This document shows, in pieces, positions 10,531-19,004 of a stretch of DNA of 64,000 bases. Numbering within the stretch: the stretch's first letter is position 1; the number at the start of each line of letters is the position of its first letter. The position numbers were made by a program, and so were the translations under genes. The stretch is taken from contig CAVPLC010000111.1 of assembly GCA_963705835.1 (NCBI GenBank), positions 47,405 through 111,404 on the forward strand, read 5' to 3'. Source of the DNA: Palsa-504 sp963705835. GTDB lineage: Bacteria > Actinomycetota > Actinomycetes > Streptosporangiales > Streptosporangiaceae. The notes beneath the pieces were generated by a model that worked only from the letters and a program-made list of their open reading frames with translations, ran no database searches and was not told the origin of the DNA.

Positions 10531-10557
10531 GGCCCCGGTGGACGCGATGCCGGGGCC
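10531..10557. promoter_or_regulatory. Strong hairpin between pntB and trpB2
   Basis: GGCCCCGG (10531-10538) and CCGGGGCC (10550-10557) form a perfect 8-bp stem with an 11-base loop. On the coding strand it lies between the pntB stop and the trpB2 start. It could end or attenuate transcription, or bound an RNA processing site. No T-run follows, so the role is open. Confidence 0.4.
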
Positions 10558-10656
10558 GGAAGGCAAACATGTCAGCTCTATACAACCGGCCGGCCAGAGT
10601 ATGCGCACAACTCGCGCTCAGCAAGACGGGCGTGGGGACACACGGAGCTGTGGGAC

Positions 10657-12069
10657 TCAGCCCACGAGGGTCTTGACGGCGGCGGTCAGCTCGGCCATGG
10701 CCTTCTTCGCGTCGGCGAAGTACATGCTGGTCTTGGGGTCGAAGTACAGCTCGTTCTCCATGCCCGCGTAGCCGTGCCCCATCGAGCGCTTGACCACGAT
10801 GATGGACTTGGCCTGGTCCACGTCCAGGATCGGCATGCCGGAGATGTCGTTGCCGGGGCGGCGGGCGGCCGGGTTGGTCACGTCGTTGGCCCCGATGACC
10901 AGGGCCACGTCGGTCCTCGCGAACTCCGGGTTGATCTCGTCCATCTCCTTGAGCTGCGGGTAGGGCACGTTCGCCTCGGCCAGCAGCACGTTCATGTGAC
11001 CGGGCATCCGGCCCGCCACCGGGTGGATGGCGTAGCTGACCTCGATGCCGCGGTCCTCGAGCAGCGCGGCCAGTTCGGCCACGCCGTGCTGGGCCTGCGC
11101 CGCGGCCAGGCCGTAGCCGGGCACGATGATGACCTTGGACGCGTAGGCGAGCTGGATGGCCGCGTCGTCGGCGGCGATCGAGCGGACGTGCGCGTCGACC
11201 GGCCCGCCGACGGCGGCCGCGCTGTCCCCGGTGCCGAACCCGCCCACGATGATGTTGGCCAGCGACCGGTTCATCGCGTCGGCCATCAGCTTGGTGAGGA
11301 TGCCACCGGACGCGCCGACCAGCGCGCCGGCCACGATCAGGGCCCAGTTCGCGATGACGAAGCCGGCCATCGCCACCGCGGTGCCGGTGAACGCGTTCAG
11401 CAGGGAGATCACGACCGGCATGTCCGCGCCGCCGATCGGCAGCACCATCATCACCCCGAGGGCCAGCGCCGCGAGCACCACGATGAACAGCGCGGGCAGG
11501 CTGGCGGTGGTGAGCAGGAACGCGGCCGTGCCGATGGCCACCACGGCGAGCGCGACGTTGAGCAGGCGGCTGCCCCGGAAGATGATCGGCTGGCTCGGGA
11601 TGAAGCCCTGCAGCTTGCCCGCGGCGACGATCGACCCGGAGAACGTGACCGCGCCGATGAGCACGTCGAGCACGGTGAAGACCGTGGTGGTGCCGAGCAC
11701 CCCGCCGGGGTTGGACTCGGAGTTGATGTAGCCGTAGATGGCCACCAGCGCGGCGGCGCCGCCGCCGACCGAGTTGAACGCGGACACCAGCTGCGGCATG
11801 GCGGTCATCTGCACCGTCCGCGCCGCGTACAGGCCGACGGCCGAGCCGATCAGCGACCCGGCGATCAGCACGATCCACCCGGCCGCGGTGACCGTGCCGT
11901 CGTGGATGAGCAGGATGAGCGTGGCCAGGCCCGCGATCACCATGCCGGTCATCGACACCTGGTTGCCGCGGCGCGCGGTGGCCGGGCTGTTCATCAGGTG
12001 CAGGCCGAGCACGAACAGGGCGGCCGCCGCCACGTAGACGAGCTGGATGTCCGCGGTGAAACCGGTCAT
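10657..12069 (-). CDS. pntB: NAD(P) transhydrogenase subunit beta
   Basis: The protein has 470 residues. It carries the membrane domain II part (about residues 1-260, eight or more helices) and the NADP(H)-binding domain III (about 290-470, with VPGYGLAAAQAQH and GANDVTNPAAR). With PntA it couples proton entry to hydride transfer from NADH to NADP+, supplying NADPH. Its ATG overlaps the stop of pntA2 (ATGA). Part of the reverse-strand operon pntA1-pntA2-pntB. Confidence 0.95.
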   Translation of the reverse strand: MTGFTADIQLVYVAAAALFVLGLHLMNSPATARRGNQVSMTGMVIAGLATLILLIHDGTVTAAGWIVLIAGSLIGSAVGLYAARTVQMTAMPQLVSAFNSVGGGAAALVAIYGYINSESNPGGVLGTTTVFTVLDVLIGAVTFSGSIVAAGKLQGFIPSQPIIFRGSRLLNVALAVVAIGTAAFLLTTASLPALFIVVLAALALGVMMVLPIGGADMPVVISLLNAFTGTAVAMAGFVIANWALIVAGALVGASGGILTKLMADAMNRSLANIIVGGFGTGDSAAAVGGPVDAHVRSIAADDAAIQLAYASKVIIVPGYGLAAAQAQHGVAELAALLEDRGIEVSYAIHPVAGRMPGHMNVLLAEANVPYPQLKEMDEINPEFARTDVALVIGANDVTNPAARRPGNDISGMPILDVDQAKSIIVVKRSMGHGYAGMENELYFDPKTSMYFADAKKAMAELTAAVKTLVG

Positions 12070-12419
12070 TGCCGGTCCCTGCTCAGCAGGCCCTTGAGGC
12101 CCTTGTGGCCGTTGAGGGCGTCCGGGCTGTCCGCCGGCGCCTTCTTGCGGAACATCTTCAGCATCCGCTCGGTCACCACGTAGCCGCCCACCACGTTGGC
12201 GGAGGCGAAGACCGCGGCCACGAAGGCCAGGATGTAGCCGACCACGGTGTGCGCGGTCACCCCGATGAGCAGCGCGCCGGCCAGCACGATGCCGTGGATG
12301 GAGTTGGTCGCCGACATCAGCGGCGTGTGCAGCGTGGCCGGCACCTTCCCGATGACCTCGATGCCGACGAGCAGCGCCAGGACGAAGATGGTCAGGTCAG
12401 TCACTAGGGCCGTCGACAC
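12066..12419 (-). CDS. pntA2: NAD(P) transhydrogenase subunit alpha, membrane part
   Basis: The protein has 117 residues, with three or so membrane helices containing LTIFVLALLVGIEVIGKVPATLHTPL, the PntA C-terminal (domain II) signature. In this three-gene layout the alpha subunit is split. GTG 12419 is used because GGGAGG sits 5 bp upstream and the start then matches the family. It overlaps the end of pntA1 by 23 bp and is followed by pntB through an ATGA overlap, suggesting coupled translation. Confidence 0.93.
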   Translation of the reverse strand: MSTALVTDLTIFVLALLVGIEVIGKVPATLHTPLMSATNSIHGIVLAGALLIGVTAHTVVGYILAFVAAVFASANVVGGYVVTERMLKMFRKKAPADSPDALNGHKGLKGLLSRDRQ

Positions 12420-13569
12420 CGGCGCCTCCCTCGGTTGACGCGAGCAGGCCCGCCACGGCCTCGTTCACGACCCTGCCGTCGTGGGTGATCACCACGCCGG
12501 CCTGGATCTCGTCGCTGGTGTCGATGACCAGCGCACCGGCCTTGGTCATGTACTCCAGCAGCGCGGAGACGTTCCGCGAGTAGGCGTTCGACGCCGCGGT
12601 CGGCATGGTCGCGGGCAGGTTGTCCGCCCCGATGATCGTGACCCCGTTGTCGGTGACGACGATCTGGCCGGGCCGCGACCCGGTCACGTTGCCGCCCAGC
12701 GAGCTGGAGCCCATGTCCACGATGACCGACCCGGCGGACATCGCCTTGACCGCGTCCTCGTTGACCAGCACCGGCGGCCGCCGGCCCGGCACCTGGGCCG
12801 TGGTGATCACCACGTCGTGCCTGCTGATGTGGCCGATCAGCTCGTCCTGCTGGGCCTGGCGTTCTTCCGGGGTCAGCTCGCGCGCGTAGCCGCCCTCGCC
12901 GGCCGCGCTGGTCACCGAGGTCAGCTCGAGGAAGGTGGCGCCGAGCGATTCCACCTCGGTCCTTGAGCTCGGCCGCACGTCGTAGCCGGTCACCACGGCG
13001 CCCAGGCGCCTGGCCGTGCCGATCGCCTGCAGGCCGGCCACGCCGGTGCCGAGCACCAGCACCTTGGCGGGCCGCGCGGTGCCCGCCGCGGTGATCAGCA
13101 GCGGGAAGAACCGGCCGAACTCGGCCGCGGCGACCAGGGCCGCCTTGTAGCCGGCCACGTTCGCCTGGGAGCTGAGCGCGTCCATCGGCTGCGTCCGGGA
13201 CAGCGTGCGCGGCATCCGGTCCAGGCTGATCGCGGTCACGCCCTGGGTGGCCAGCTCGGCGGCCAGCTCGGGGTCGGTGAGCGGGGCCAGCATGCCGATG
13301 ATCGCCTGGCCCTTCCTGAGCCTGCGGACCAGGGCGGGCGGCGGCTTGGTGACGGTGAGGACCACGTCCGCGGCCTCGAACAGCTCGGCGGGGCTGACGA
13401 TGGCCGCGCCCGCCTCGGCGTACGCGGAGTCGGCCAGCCAGGCGCCCTGGCCCGCGCCCCGCTCGACCAGCACGTCGATCCCTGCCGAACGCAGCTTGGC
13501 TATCGCGTCCGGCACCAGGGCCACCCGGCGCTCGCCCGGCGCGGTCTCCCTGACGACAGCTGCCTTCAT
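12397..13569 (-). CDS. pntA: NAD(P) transhydrogenase subunit alpha, NAD-binding part
   Basis: The protein has 390 residues and resembles alanine dehydrogenase. An N-terminal AlaDh/PNT domain (RETAPGERRVALVPD, AGQGAWLADSAY) is followed by a Rossmann fold with VLGTGVAGLQAIGTA near residue 175. RTQPMDALSSQANVAGYKA is conserved in PntA. It binds NAD(H) on the cytoplasmic face and works with the two membrane subunits encoded downstream. First gene of the operon. Confidence 0.95.
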   Translation of the reverse strand: MKAAVVRETAPGERRVALVPDAIAKLRSAGIDVLVERGAGQGAWLADSAYAEAGAAIVSPAELFEAADVVLTVTKPPPALVRRLRKGQAIIGMLAPLTDPELAAELATQGVTAISLDRMPRTLSRTQPMDALSSQANVAGYKAALVAAAEFGRFFPLLITAAGTARPAKVLVLGTGVAGLQAIGTARRLGAVVTGYDVRPSSRTEVESLGATFLELTSVTSAAGEGGYARELTPEERQAQQDELIGHISRHDVVITTAQVPGRRPPVLVNEDAVKAMSAGSVIVDMGSSSLGGNVTGSRPGQIVVTDNGVTIIGADNLPATMPTAASNAYSRNVSALLEYMTKAGALVIDTSDEIQAGVVITHDGRVVNEAVAGLLASTEGGAGVDGPSD

Positions 13570-13695
13570 GCGCGCGACCTCATCTTCATTGCCCGGTAGC
13601 GTCGTTGGTGTCCGAGTCTTTCGAGTCCGACGATATCCAACTTGGCGCGATGGGTTGGCGCGATGGCGTGGCTGCGCCTCGGCCTACGTCTCGGC

Positions 13696-14412
13696 CTACG
13701 CCTCGGCGCGGAGGAGTTTGCTGATCTTGTCCCCGGCCGCGACCACGGCTCCGGCGTGCAGCCGGCCCGGGGACCTGGTCAGGCGCTCGATCGGCCCGGA
13801 GACCGAGACCGCGGCGAGCACCCGTCCGCCGGGCCCGCGCACCGGCGCGGACACCGACGCGACGCCGGGCTCGCGCTCGGCGGCGGTGGCGGCCCAGCCG
13901 CGCCTGCGGACCTGGGCCAGCGTGGTGGCGGTGAACTTGGCGCCGCGCAGCCCGCGGTGCATGCGGCCGCCCTCCTCCCAGGCCAGCAGGACCTGGGCGG
14001 CCGAGCCCGCGGTCATCGGCAGCGCCGCGCCGACCGGCACGGTGTCGCGGAGCCCGCTGGTGCGTTCGGCCGCGGCCACGCAGATGCGGGTGTCGGCGTG
14101 CGGCCTGTACAGCTGGGCGCTCTCCCCCGTGACGTCCCTGAGCTGGGCCAGGACGGGCTGGGCGACGGCCAGCAGCCGGTCCTCGCCGGCCGCGGCGGCC
14201 AGCTCGCCGATCCTCGGGCCGAGCACGAACCGGCCCTGCGCGTCACGGGCCAGCATCCGGTGGCTCTCCAGGGCGACGGCGATCCGGTGCGCGGTGGGGC
14301 GGGCCAGGCCGGTCGCCTTGACCAGCTGGGCCAGCGAAGCAGGGCCGCTCTCCAGGGCGGACAGTACGGAAACGGTCTTGTCGAGGACGCCTACTCCGCT
14401 AGAGTTGTTCAT
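13696..14412 (-). CDS. ndgR: IclR-family regulator of leucine biosynthesis (NdgR/LtbR type)
   Basis: The protein has 238 residues. The start MNNSSGVGVLDK, winged-helix SLAQLVKATGLARPTAHRIAV, GRFVLGPRIGELAAAAGEDRLL and the end GPIERLTRSPGRLHA match actinobacterial NdgR/LtbR proteins, which control leuCD and other amino-acid genes. It is divergent from leuC, as in other actinomycetes. The final codons and stop are repeated: GCCGAGGCGTAG-like 12-bp units occur three times in a row around 13680-13718. ATG 14412 fits the family start. Confidence 0.93.
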   Translation of the reverse strand: MNNSSGVGVLDKTVSVLSALESGPASLAQLVKATGLARPTAHRIAVALESHRMLARDAQGRFVLGPRIGELAAAAGEDRLLAVAQPVLAQLRDVTGESAQLYRPHADTRICVAAAERTSGLRDTVPVGAALPMTAGSAAQVLLAWEEGGRMHRGLRGAKFTATTLAQVRRRGWAATAAEREPGVASVSAPVRGPGGRVLAAVSVSGPIERLTRSPGRLHAGAVVAAGDKISKLLRAEA

Positions 14413-14427
14413 GTTATGAATACTGCC

Positions 14428-14444
14428 GTCTCGCATTGCGAGAC
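14428..14444. promoter_or_regulatory. Putative NdgR operator in the ndgR-leuC gap
   Basis: GTCTCGC-ATT-GCGAGAC is a perfect 17-bp inverted repeat in the 54-bp gap between the divergent start codons. Position and symmetry suit a dimeric IclR regulator acting on both genes. Binding is inferred, not shown. Confidence 0.55.
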
Positions 14445-14466
14445 GCAAGCGAAGGGACAGCGCGCT

Positions 14467-15894
14467 ATGGGCCGCACGCTCGCCGAGAAGATCTGGGACG
14501 CCCACGTGGTGCGCAGCGCGGAGGGCGAGCCCGACCTGCTCTATATCGACCTTCACCTGGTCCACGAGGTGACCAGCCCGCAGGCCTTCGACGGGCTGCG
14601 CGCGGCAGGCCGCAAGGTTCGGCGCCCCGACCTGACCATCGCCACCGAGGACCACAACGTACCGACCACCGGCATCACCGGTCCCGGCGTCCCGTTGTCG
14701 GGTCCCTTGAGCCCCGTGACGGACCCGGTGTCGCGCACGCAGGTGGAGGCGCTGCGGAAGAACTGCGCGGAGTTCGGCATCCGGCTGCATCCCATGGGCG
14801 ACGCGGGCCAGGGCATCGTGCACGTCATCGGGCCGCAGCTCGGGCTGACCCAGCCGGGCCTGACCATCGTCTGCGGCGACTCGCACACCTCGACCCACGG
14901 GGCGCTCGGCGCGCTGGCGTTCGGCATCGGGACCAGCGAGGTGGAGCACGTGCTGGCCACCCAGACGCTGCCGCAGCAGCGGCCGAAGACGATGGCGATC
15001 ACCGTCGACGGCGTTTTGCCTGACGGGGTGACGCCCAAGGACCTGATCCTGGCCATCATCGCCCGGATCGGCACCGGCGGGGGGCAGGGCTACGTGGTGG
15101 AGTACCGCGGCTCCGCGGTGCGGGCCCTGTCCATGGAGGGCCGCCTGACCGTGTGCAACATGTCCATCGAGGCCGGAGCGCGGGCCGGGCTCGTGGCGCC
15201 GGACGAGGTGACGTTCGCGTACCTGGAGGGGCGGCCGCACGCGCCGTCCGGGGCTTCCTGGGAGCGGGCCCTTGACTACTGGCGGTCGCTGCCCGGGGAT
15301 GTTGGCGCGGTCTTCGACCGCGAGGTGTTTTTGGACGCCGGGACGCTGACGCCGTACGTGACGTGGGGCACGAACCCGGCGCAGGCGCTGCCCCTTTCGT
15401 CGTCGGTGCCTGACCCTGCCTCGTTCGCCGACCCGTCCGAGCGGGCCGCGGCTTCGCGGGCCTTGACGTACATGGACCTGACGCCGGGCACGCCGCTGCG
15501 CGACATCGCCGTGGACACGGTGTTCCTCGGCTCGTGCACCAACGGCAGGCTCGAGGACCTGCGCGCGGCCGCCTCGGTGCTGGCCGGGCGGCGGGTCGCG
15601 CCGTCGGTCCGGATGCTGGTCGTGCCCGGGTCCATGCAGGTCCGCGCGCAGGCCGAACGCGAAGGGCTCGACGCGGTGTTCACCGCGGCCGGAGCCGAGT
15701 GGCGGGCGGCGGGCTGCTCCATGTGCCTGGGCATGAACCCGGACAAGCTCGCCCCGGGCGAGCGCAGCGCGTCGACCTCCAACCGCAACTTCGAGGGCCG
15801 GCAGGGCAAGGGCGGGCGCACCCACCTGGTCTCGCCCGAGGTCGCCGCGGCCACCGCGGTGACCGGCCACCTCGCGGCGCCGGCCGACCTGTAG
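14467..15894 (+). CDS. leuC: 3-isopropylmalate dehydratase large subunit
   Basis: The protein has 475 residues and is an aconitase-family [4Fe-4S] enzyme that isomerises 2-isopropylmalate to 3-isopropylmalate in leucine synthesis, with LeuD. Visible motifs: YIDLHLVHEVTSPQAF, CGDSHTSTHGALG, FLGSCTNGRLEDL and GCSMCLGMNPD; the Cys in the last two bind the cluster. ATG 14467 follows AAGGGAC and gives the usual MGRTLAEKIWDAH start. leuD follows after 52 bp. Regulated probably by the divergent NdgR. Confidence 0.96.
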   Translation: MGRTLAEKIWDAHVVRSAEGEPDLLYIDLHLVHEVTSPQAFDGLRAAGRKVRRPDLTIATEDHNVPTTGITGPGVPLSGPLSPVTDPVSRTQVEALRKNCAEFGIRLHPMGDAGQGIVHVIGPQLGLTQPGLTIVCGDSHTSTHGALGALAFGIGTSEVEHVLATQTLPQQRPKTMAITVDGVLPDGVTPKDLILAIIARIGTGGGQGYVVEYRGSAVRALSMEGRLTVCNMSIEAGARAGLVAPDEVTFAYLEGRPHAPSGASWERALDYWRSLPGDVGAVFDREVFLDAGTLTPYVTWGTNPAQALPLSSSVPDPASFADPSERAAASRALTYMDLTPGTPLRDIAVDTVFLGSCTNGRLEDLRAAASVLAGRRVAPSVRMLVVPGSMQVRAQAEREGLDAVFTAAGAEWRAAGCSMCLGMNPDKLAPGERSASTSNRNFEGRQGKGGRTHLVSPEVAAATAVTGHLAAPADL

Positions 15895-15929
15895 AGCTCC
15901 GGCCGACCTGTAGCCCGGCCGACCTGTAG
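15880..15929 (+). repeat. Triplicated 3' end of leuC including its stop codon
   Basis: CCGGCCGACCTGTAG occurs at 15880-15894 (the true leuC end), 15899-15913 and 15915-15929. The two extra copies fill most of the leuC-leuD gap, and the last one runs into the leuD ribosome site AGAGGAG. It looks like slippage or unequal duplication. Confidence 0.85.
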
Positions 15930-15946
15930 AGGAGATGGGTTTTCCG

Positions 15947-16535
15947 ATGGAACCGTTCGTCACGCACACCGGCCGCGCGGTGCCGCTGCGGCGCACCAAC
16001 GTGGACACCGACCAGATCATCCCGGCCGAGTACCTCAAGCGGGTGAGCCGGGCCGGGTTCGGCGAGGGCCTGTTCGCCGCCTGGCGCGAGGACCCGTCCT
16101 TCGTGCTCAACCAGCCGCAGTACGCGGGCGCGACCATCCTGGTCGCGGGCCACGACTTCGGCACCGGGTCGTCGCGCGAGCACGCGGTCTGGGCGCTGAC
16201 CGACTACGGGTTCCGTGCGGTGATCGCGCCGCGGTTCGGCGACATCTTCCGGAGCAACGCGACCAAGGCGGGCCTGCTGCCGGTCATCCTGCCCGAGGCC
16301 ACGGTCGAGCACGCTGCAGGATCTCGTGGAGGCCGATCCCGGTCTTTCTCTTACCGTGGACCTGGGCCGGCGCGTGGTGCTGGCGGACGGACTCGAGGCG
16401 CCCTTCGAGCTGGACGACTACACCCGCTGGCGGCTGATGGAGGGGCTCGACGACATCGGGCTGACGCTCCGCCACGTCGAGGCGATCACCGCGTTCGAGC
16501 TGTCCCGGCCGGGCTGGCTGCCGGTCACCAGCTGA
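15947..16535 (+). CDS. leuD: 3-isopropylmalate dehydratase small subunit (frameshift in this sequence)
   Basis: The swivel subunit that pairs with LeuC. MEPFVTHTGRAVPLRRTNVDTDQIIPAEYLKR, GHDFGTGSSREHAVWAL and GDIFRSNATKAGLLPV are canonical. After ...EATVEH the frame breaks near 16312 and continues in another frame as LQDLVEADPGLSLTVDLG to the TGA at 16533. Deleting one G restores 195 residues, the normal length. The other LeuD parts are intact, so a sequencing insertion is likely. ATG 15947 has AGAGGAG 12 bp upstream and matches the family; the ATG at 15935 is too close to it. Overlaps the convergent tetR gene by 11 bp. Confidence 0.88.
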
Positions 16536-17229
16536 CGCGGCCGGGGCCTGGTCCCTCGGCCCCGGGCGGGGGGAGGCGGCGCAGGTCTTCGAGGGTCATC
16601 GCCGGGCCGCCGAGCGCGGCGGGCCGCTGGGCGGCGGGGCGCAGGCCGTCGAGCAGCAGGTCGAGGTGGCGGTGGCTGAGGCTGTCGTTGACCTCGCGGG
16701 CGAACGTGCCGGGCAGCGGCCGGGACATGCGCATGATGAGCATGCCGATGTCGCCGGAGGTGACGTCCTGGCGGAGCGCGCCCGTTTGGTGCGCGGCGTC
16801 GACGAGAGCCTGGAGGGTACCGGGCGCGGTGTCGCGGGCCCGCGCGACCTCCTGGTCGTCGAACGGGATCTCGTTCAGCAGGGCGGGGATGACGGCCGCG
16901 GTGCGGATGTCGATGGCGCGATGCATGTACCGGGCGAGGGCACGGAACGGGTCGGGTTCCTCCTCGGCCGCCCGCCGCGCCTCCTCGGCGGTGCGCAGGA
17001 TCGCGTCGACGACCACGTCGCGGATGAGCGTCTGGCGGTCGGGAAACCGCCGGTAGAGGGTGGCGATCCCGGTCCCGGCCCGGCGGGCGATCTCGTCCAG
17101 CGGGGCGCCCGGACCCTGCTCGATGAACACGTCGCGCGCCGCGTCCAGCAGCCGGCGCCGGTTGTCGCGCGCGTCGGCGCGAAGCGGCCGGGCCTGCGGC
17201 GTGTCTCGGGTCGACGGCATCGAGTCCAT
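16525..17229 (-). CDS. TetR-family repressor
   Basis: The protein has 234 residues. N-terminal helix-turn-helix (about residues 20-65: RRRLLDAARDVFIEQG and IARRAGTGIATLYRRFPDRQTLI) followed by a variable alpha-helical ligand domain. ATG 17229 follows GGAGGG. It is divergent from an MFS efflux gene and likely represses it; the AT-richer 160-bp gap between them is the expected operator region. Its 3' end overlaps leuD. Ligand unknown. Confidence 0.9.
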   Translation of the reverse strand: MDSMPSTRDTPQARPLRADARDNRRRLLDAARDVFIEQGPGAPLDEIARRAGTGIATLYRRFPDRQTLIRDVVVDAILRTAEEARRAAEEEPDPFRALARYMHRAIDIRTAAVIPALLNEIPFDDQEVARARDTAPGTLQALVDAAHQTGALRQDVTSGDIGMLIMRMSRPLPGTFAREVNDSLSHRHLDLLLDGLRPAAQRPAALGGPAMTLEDLRRLPPPGAEGPGPGRVSW

Positions 17230-17390
17230 GCTCCCTCCTGACCAGCCTTTATAGCGCATGCGTGCCATAACGCCGCGTCCAAGCGGAGAATTTTTATCCA
17301 GATCAAGTCTAACTGATAGATATTCCCTCCACAACGAAGTACTGTCGTCGCTAAGCGAAGGAAAATCCTCCACATAATGGGATAAGAGAG

Positions 17391-19004
17391 ATGGCTGAGA
17401 TGGCTGAACGAGTAGAGATCAGAGCGATGACCGGGCAAGCAGAGGTGAAACGGATGACTGACCGGATAGAGGTCAGAGCGATGACTGAGCGAGCAGAGGT
17501 GAGAGGGATGACTGAGGGAGTAGTTGACAGGGCTCCGGTGCAGGCCATGACGGGCGGCGAGCGGCTGCTGACGCGAGAGATTCTGACTCTGGCGGCCGTG
17601 GTGGTCCTCGGGTCGATCATGACGATCCTGGACGCCACGATCGTCAACGTGGCGCTGCCCACGCTGGGCCGTGACTTTCACGTCTCGGTGGCGACCATCC
17701 AGTGGGTGCCAACCATCTACCTGCTGGCGTTCGCGAGCGTGATCCCCGCCTCGGGGTGGGCCGCCGAGCGGTTCGGGGCCCGGCGGGTCTGGATCGTGTC
17801 GCTGGCCGTGTTCCTGGCCGGATCGCTGGCCTGCGGGCTGGCCGGGTCGATGGGCGAGCTGATCGGGTTCCGGGTGCTGCAGGGCCTCGGCGGCGGCATG
17901 ATCCTGCCGGTCGGGCAGGCGGTGCTGGCTCAGGCCGCGGGGCCGCAGCGAATGGGCCGGGTGATGAGCATCGTCGGCGTGCCGCTGCTGCTCGGGCCGG
18001 TGGTCGGCCCGGTGATCGGCGGGGCGATCGTCGGCGCGGCGAGCTGGCGGTGGATCTTCTACGTCAACGTGCCGGTCGGCGCGGCCGCGCTGGCCCTGGC
18101 GGTGTGGCTGTTCCCGCGCACCCGGGCCCGGCGCGGCGCGAGGCTGGACGTGCCCGGTCTGGTGCTGCTGTCGGGCGGCATCGCGGCGTTCCTTTACGGG
18201 CTGGCCCAGGCCGGCCAGGGCGGCCCCGTCGGCGTCCTGCCGGTCGCCATGATCGCCGGCGGGCTGGCCCTGGTCGCGGCGTTCTGCCTGTACGCGCTGC
18301 GGGTCAGGCGGCCGCTGATCGACGTGCGGCTGTTCGCCCGCCGCGGGTTCGCGGCCGCGGCGGCGGCCAACCTGACGCTGGGCACCGCGTTGTTCGGGGC
18401 CGCGCTGCTGCTGCCGCTGTACCTGGAGATCGTGCGCGGCCGGACCCCGCTGCAGACCGGGCTGCTGCTCATCCCGCAAGGGCTCGGCGCGGCGCTGGCC
18501 ATGGCCCCCGCGGGAGCCCTGACCGACCGGCTGGGCGCCCGGCGCGTGGTGGCCGCCGGGGTGATCGTGGCCCTGGCCGGTACCGCCGCCTACACCCAGA
18601 TCACCGCCGCCAGCCCCTACTGGTACCTGGCCGGGGCGCTGCTGCTGATCGGCGCCGGGCTGGGCGCCACCATCACGCCGTCGATGGCGGCCGCGTTCGG
18701 CTCCATCGACCGCCCGGCCATCCCCGCGGCCACCGCGGCGATCGGCACCATCCAGCGCATCGCCGGCTCGCTCGGCACGGTCGTGCTCGCGGTGACGCTG
18801 CAGCGGGCCGTCGCGGCCCGGCTACCCGGCTACCACGGCGGCGTCAGCCAGGCCGCCGCGCTGGCCGCCGCCCATCCCGCCCGGGTCCTGCCCACGCTGG
18901 CCAGCGCCTTCGGGGCCACCTTCTGGGTGGCGCTGTCGCTGACTGCCGTCTCGCTGGTGCCCGCGCTGCTGCTACCCGGCCGCCGCGCAGGGAGTGCGGC
19001 GTGA
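17391..19004 (+). CDS. MFS drug-efflux transporter, DHA2 (EmrB/QacA) family
   Basis: The protein has up to 537 residues with 14 predicted helices. LDATIVNVALPTL in helix 1 and GRVMSIVGVPLLLGPVVGPVIGGAI (motif C region) mark the DHA2 family, proton-driven export of toxic compounds. The first 50 or so residues are unusual: a 27-bp DNA unit is repeated four times (about 17410-17520), each unit containing a GAGG-like stretch and an in-frame ATG. The true start could be any of these or ATG 17548. The SDR gene overlaps the stop by 4 bp. Probably controlled by the divergent TetR protein. Confidence 0.9.
   Translation: MAEMAERVEIRAMTGQAEVKRMTDRIEVRAMTERAEVRGMTEGVVDRAPVQAMTGGERLLTREILTLAAVVVLGSIMTILDATIVNVALPTLGRDFHVSVATIQWVPTIYLLAFASVIPASGWAAERFGARRVWIVSLAVFLAGSLACGLAGSMGELIGFRVLQGLGGGMILPVGQAVLAQAAGPQRMGRVMSIVGVPLLLGPVVGPVIGGAIVGAASWRWIFYVNVPVGAAALALAVWLFPRTRARRGARLDVPGLVLLSGGIAAFLYGLAQAGQGGPVGVLPVAMIAGGLALVAAFCLYALRVRRPLIDVRLFARRGFAAAAAANLTLGTALFGAALLLPLYLEIVRGRTPLQTGLLLIPQGLGAALAMAPAGALTDRLGARRVVAAGVIVALAGTAAYTQITAASPYWYLAGALLLIGAGLGATITPSMAAAFGSIDRPAIPAATAAIGTIQRIAGSLGTVVLAVTLQRAVAARLPGYHGGVSQAAALAAAHPARVLPTLASAFGATFWVALSLTAVSLVPALLLPGRRAGSAA
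17410..17520 (+). repeat. Four 27-bp repeats over the MFS gene start
   Basis: Units resemble GAGGTCAGAGCGATGACTGA followed by seven more bases, starting near 17412, 17439, 17466 and 17493. Each unit carries a purine-rich ribosome-site-like segment and an ATG in the same frame. Base composition is clearly less GC-rich than the surroundings. Confidence 0.8.
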
